A stretch of DNA of 9,286 bases from an uncultured Oscillospiraceae bacterium (GTDB lineage: Bacteria; Bacillota; Clostridia; Oscillospirales; Oscillospiraceae), in assembly GCA_900769995.1 (NCBI GenBank), contig CAAGIT010000128.1, positions 1-9,286 of the forward strand, in the 5' to 3' direction. Each line of letters begins with the position of its first letter. The stretch's first letter is position 1. The notes beneath the pieces are model-generated. The model had not been told where the DNA came from. It did not search any database and saw only the letters and a list, made by a program, of their open reading frames with translations. The position numbers and the translations under genes were made by a program. This document shows, piece after piece, positions 7,541 to 9,286 of the stretch.

Positions 7541-8722
7541 TTAGCAAGGCGCAGTCGTGCGCTTTTTTCCGTAGAGCAGGGCGGAGGCAAGCGCTGTCAG
7601 GGGTACCGCCAGGATCACGCCGATCGCGCTGGAGACGGAGCTGATGATCTCAATGCCGATATAGCTGGAGGACATGAGCTGATGCCACGAAAGGTCAAGG
7701 GAGTACAGATACAGGATCAACACGGTGCTGCTGCCCAAAATGGCGAGGATCAGGGTGTTGGTCATCGTGCCGACCATATCCCTTCCGATGTTCATACCGG
7801 AGCGCCAAAGCGCACGGGCAGTCAGTTTGGGATTGACCGCCTTCAATTCGCCGATGGCGGAGGAGACGGACATTGCCACATCCATCACCGCGCCCAAGGC
7901 GGAGATAATGACGCCCGCCACCAGAAGTCCGCGGATGTGCACCGGCGTTCCCGTCTGCCGCAGTTGCAGCAGCGCCTCGGCATCCGTGGCGCGCAAGCCG
8001 TCAATATGCAGCAGCTTTTGCGCCCAAATGCCGAACAGCATCGCCAGCGCCATGCCCGCAATCGTACCCATGCAGGCACAGGCGATCTTTCTGCTGCACC
8101 CGCTGAGAATGACGAAGCAAGCGATCGCCACAAGGGAGCAGAGCAAGAACGCGGTCGGGATCGGCTGCCATCCCTTCATCAGCAAGGGCAAAAACACCAA
8201 AAGCAGCATTGCCACCGTCAGCGCCAGTCCGAGAATGGATTTTAATCCGGTTTTTCCGCCCACCAATACGGTGACCAGCAGGAACAGCCCCAAAATCAGA
8301 TAGATAAACGGCATTCGGTTGTATTCGTAGACGCTTGCTGTGTGGCTTCCGTCGGAATAGGTGCTGACGGTCATGACAATGCTCTGTCCCACGGCAGCAG
8401 GTTCGCCGTACATGGGACCGACGGCGTTGGTAACGAGCAGCGTCTCCCCTTCGTATTGCCCGGAGGTGACTTCGACAAGGAGAGTCTGATCTCCGCGATA
8501 GGCGCCCTCTGCGACCTCGTCTGCCTCGCAGCTATCCGTAAGGATCTGCAATACGGTGCCCGTCTCGTATTCCGCATAATCCGTCGGCTGCACGCCGTCC
8601 GTTTTCTCCTCATGGGCATAAACAAAGAGTGCCGTGAATATTCCCAAGATCAGCAGCAGGATCAGTGCAGTTGGGAGGATCTTTTTGGGGCGAAAGCCGA
8701 TTTTTTTCTCTGATAGTATCAT
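7541..8722 (-). CDS. YibE/F-family integral membrane protein
   Basis: A 393-residue polytopic membrane protein of the YibE/F family, whose biochemical role is not established; transport has been suggested. A basic N-terminus precedes a first membrane helix (about 17-36). A soluble domain of roughly 100 residues (37-136), probably outside the cell, follows. Further helices lie near 137-155, 159-182, 187-207, 213-233, 264-285, 317-340 and 353-385. Family-like motifs are GAVMDVAMSVSSAIGEL (277-293) and GRDMVGTMTNTLILAILG (313-330). The length suits single-chain members of the family. The start at 8722 has an AAAGGAG site (8729-8735) with a 6-nt spacer. The ATG overlaps the stop of the small upstream ORF as ATGA, suggesting translational coupling. 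The gene converges on the surface-protein gene, and no functional link is evident. Confidence 0.92.
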   Translation of the reverse strand: MILSEKKIGFRPKKILPTALILLLILGIFTALFVYAHEEKTDGVQPTDYAEYETGTVLQILTDSCEADEVAEGAYRGDQTLLVEVTSGQYEGETLLVTNAVGPMYGEPAAVGQSIVMTVSTYSDGSHTASVYEYNRMPFIYLILGLFLLVTVLVGGKTGLKSILGLALTVAMLLLVFLPLLMKGWQPIPTAFLLCSLVAIACFVILSGCSRKIACACMGTIAGMALAMLFGIWAQKLLHIDGLRATDAEALLQLRQTGTPVHIRGLLVAGVIISALGAVMDVAMSVSSAIGELKAVNPKLTARALWRSGMNIGRDMVGTMTNTLILAILGSSTVLILYLYSLDLSWHQLMSSSYIGIEIISSVSSAIGVILAVPLTALASALLYGKKRTTAPC

Positions 8723-9009
8723 TGGATGCTCCTTTCGTATGTTTTAATGCTGCACATATGTGCATATACCTTCAACAGACCATTTTCATCCATTCCGTTG
8801 GCAAGAATCTCGTGCTGGTAATTGTTCTGATAAGAGCAGTGGATGAAAAACGGGTCGCAGGGAGAATCCCTTTCCAAATGTTCTGCAATAGATATAGATA
8901 AATCAGGGTTTATAGGAATGGTGTATTCTTTGCAGTCTGTTCTTTTGCGGAGAATCCCTACCAAGGCAGTACAGCTTTTTTGTAAAACTCGCAATATTCC
9001 GTGTTTCAT
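8719..9009 (-). CDS. Small unrecognised ORF upstream of and overlapping the YibE/F gene
   Basis: This 96-residue ORF is not recognised as a member of any family. It has no signal peptide or membrane helix. It begins with a basic, amphipathic stretch (residues 1-27) and contains five cysteines (13, 26, 51, 58, 86) and several histidines. In its favour, it starts just downstream of a good predicted promoter and its stop overlaps the YibE/F start as ATGA. Against it, there is no Shine-Dalgarno sequence before the ATG at 9009, the composition is more AT-rich than in the flanking gene, and the predicted leader would be only about 9 nt. It may be a real small cytoplasmic protein, a coupled leader ORF, the remains of a longer gene, or untranslated leader sequence. 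Confidence 0.4.
   Translation of the reverse strand: MKHGILRVLQKSCTALVGILRKRTDCKEYTIPINPDLSISIAEHLERDSPCDPFFIHCSYQNNYQHEILANGMDENGLLKVYAHMCSIKTYERSIQ
8729..8735 (-). promoter_or_regulatory. Ribosome binding site for the YibE/F gene
   Basis: Read on the minus strand, AAAGGAG lies 6 nt before the ATG at 8720-8722. It falls inside the last codons of the small upstream ORF. It fixes the YibE/F start and allows initiation independent of that ORF. Confidence 0.8.
8751..8764. promoter_or_regulatory. Perfect 14-bp palindrome upstream of the YibE/F start
   Basis: TGCACATATGTGCA reads identically on both strands and is centred about 36 bp before the YibE/F start codon. It lies within the small ORF. 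It could be a dimeric regulator site controlling YibE/F expression. No known regulator consensus is assigned. Confidence 0.3.
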
Positions 9010-9024
9010 ACATTAAGTACATAT

Positions 9025-9053
9025 ATTTTAACATTATCCCGCTATTTTTTCAA
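9025..9053 (-). promoter_or_regulatory. Predicted sigma-A promoter for the small ORF and YibE/F gene
   Basis: On the minus strand, TTGAAA (9048-9053; 5 of 6 matches to TTGACA) is separated by exactly 17 bp from TAAAAT (9025-9030; 5 of 6 matches to TATAAT). Transcription would start near 9018. It would cover the small ORF and then the YibE/F gene. It is the best promoter-like match noticed in this flank. Confidence 0.6.
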
Positions 9054-9082
9054 GTCACAATACTTGTCGCAACTGAAAAGCT

Positions 9083-9286
9083 TTGATTAAATTAGAGGTT
9101 CCCTATAACAACCAAAATGACCGTGCGGGTCAGACCTATCATACTAGAATTTGATAAAAAGCTTTCATAGCTTTTTATAGCACCGAAGGTGCGTCAAATT
9201 CTGCACGAGACGGCGCAGCGTGCGTCAGCACGATGCGAGTGTGCGCAGCACACGGGATTCTTGATGAAAGAATTTAATCAAGAATC
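9083..9286. repeat. Nested palindromic element at the right edge of the window
   Basis: About 200 bp without a supported gene contain a dense set of inverted repeats. An 11-bp pair (9083-9093 with 9271-9281) brackets the region. Inside are TGACC/GGTCA (9118-9122 with 9128-9132) and a three-way arrangement in which 9146-9154 pairs with 9194-9202 around two hairpins: 9155-9163 with 9169-9177, and GCACC-GAA-GGTGC at 9180-9192. GTGC/GCAC hairpins follow (CGTGC at 9219-9223 with GCACG at 9228-9232; GTGTGC-GCA-GCACAC at 9239-9253). Last is a 10-bp stem of 9256-9265 with 9277-9286, ending on the final base. It could be a dispersed palindromic repeat, the end of a mobile element, or a structured RNA gene cut by the window edge. 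Confidence 0.55.

Noticed and set aside
7116..7547. Minus-strand open frame of 143 codons across the convergent gap
   Set aside because: It runs through two hairpins and the inverted-repeat element, overlaps both neighbouring stop codons, and has no recognised domain. It is probably a repeat-derived spurious frame.
8665..8901. Plus-strand open frame of 78 codons across the YibE/F start
   Set aside because: It overlaps the well-supported YibE/F start and small ORF on the other strand, has no ribosome binding site and no recognised domain.

Overview
The window most likely comes from a gut-type Firmicute of the class Clostridia, probably an Oscillospiraceae/Ruminococcaceae-like lineage. The basis is inference: GC-rich coding sequence between AT-rich intergenic DNA, strong AAGGAGG-type ribosome binding sites, S-layer homology (SLH) repeats with LTRAQ/VTREQ motifs, a CxxC/His-rich spacer of a kind common in clostridial surface proteins, and dense intergenic hairpins. 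No rRNA, tRNA, CRISPR array or transposase gene is visible.

Layout. Positions 1-250 are an AT-rich leader with a small dyad, a good sigma-A-like promoter, a leader hairpin and a strong ribosome binding site. Positions 251-7123 (+) form one uninterrupted gene for a 2290-residue secreted, SLH-anchored protein. Its order is: signal peptide, N-terminal beta-rich domain, Asp-Pro linker, four related 'GD-x-V-x-I-Y-N' modules with a chitobiase-C-terminal-like insert, Ig-like domains, a PHP-type (CehA/McbA-like) metallohydrolase with all expected metal ligands, Ig/CARDB-like domains, a degenerate class I amidotransferase-like domain, two OB-fold domains, a CxxC/His-rich segment and three SLH repeats. 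Positions 7124-7540 are a convergent intergenic region with two strong hairpins and a 153-bp inverted-repeat-bounded element that looks like a small non-autonomous dispersed repeat. Positions 7541-8722 (-) encode a YibE/F-family membrane protein. A small unrecognised ORF (8719-9009, -) overlaps its start by 4 bp, and a good promoter lies just upstream. Positions 9083-9286 hold a very dense cluster of nested hairpins that runs exactly to the window edge.

How the parts fit. The large protein is predicted to be exported, cleaved after residue 28 and held on the cell wall by its SLH repeats, presenting a metal-dependent phosphoesterase-like domain with OB folds outside the cell. A role in extracellular phosphate, nucleotide or nucleic-acid processing is plausible but is inference from domain company. 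The YibE/F gene is a separate, convergent unit and nothing links it functionally to the surface protein. The less ordinary parts are the domain combination of the giant protein and the structured element at the right edge; no complete new system can be demonstrated within this window.
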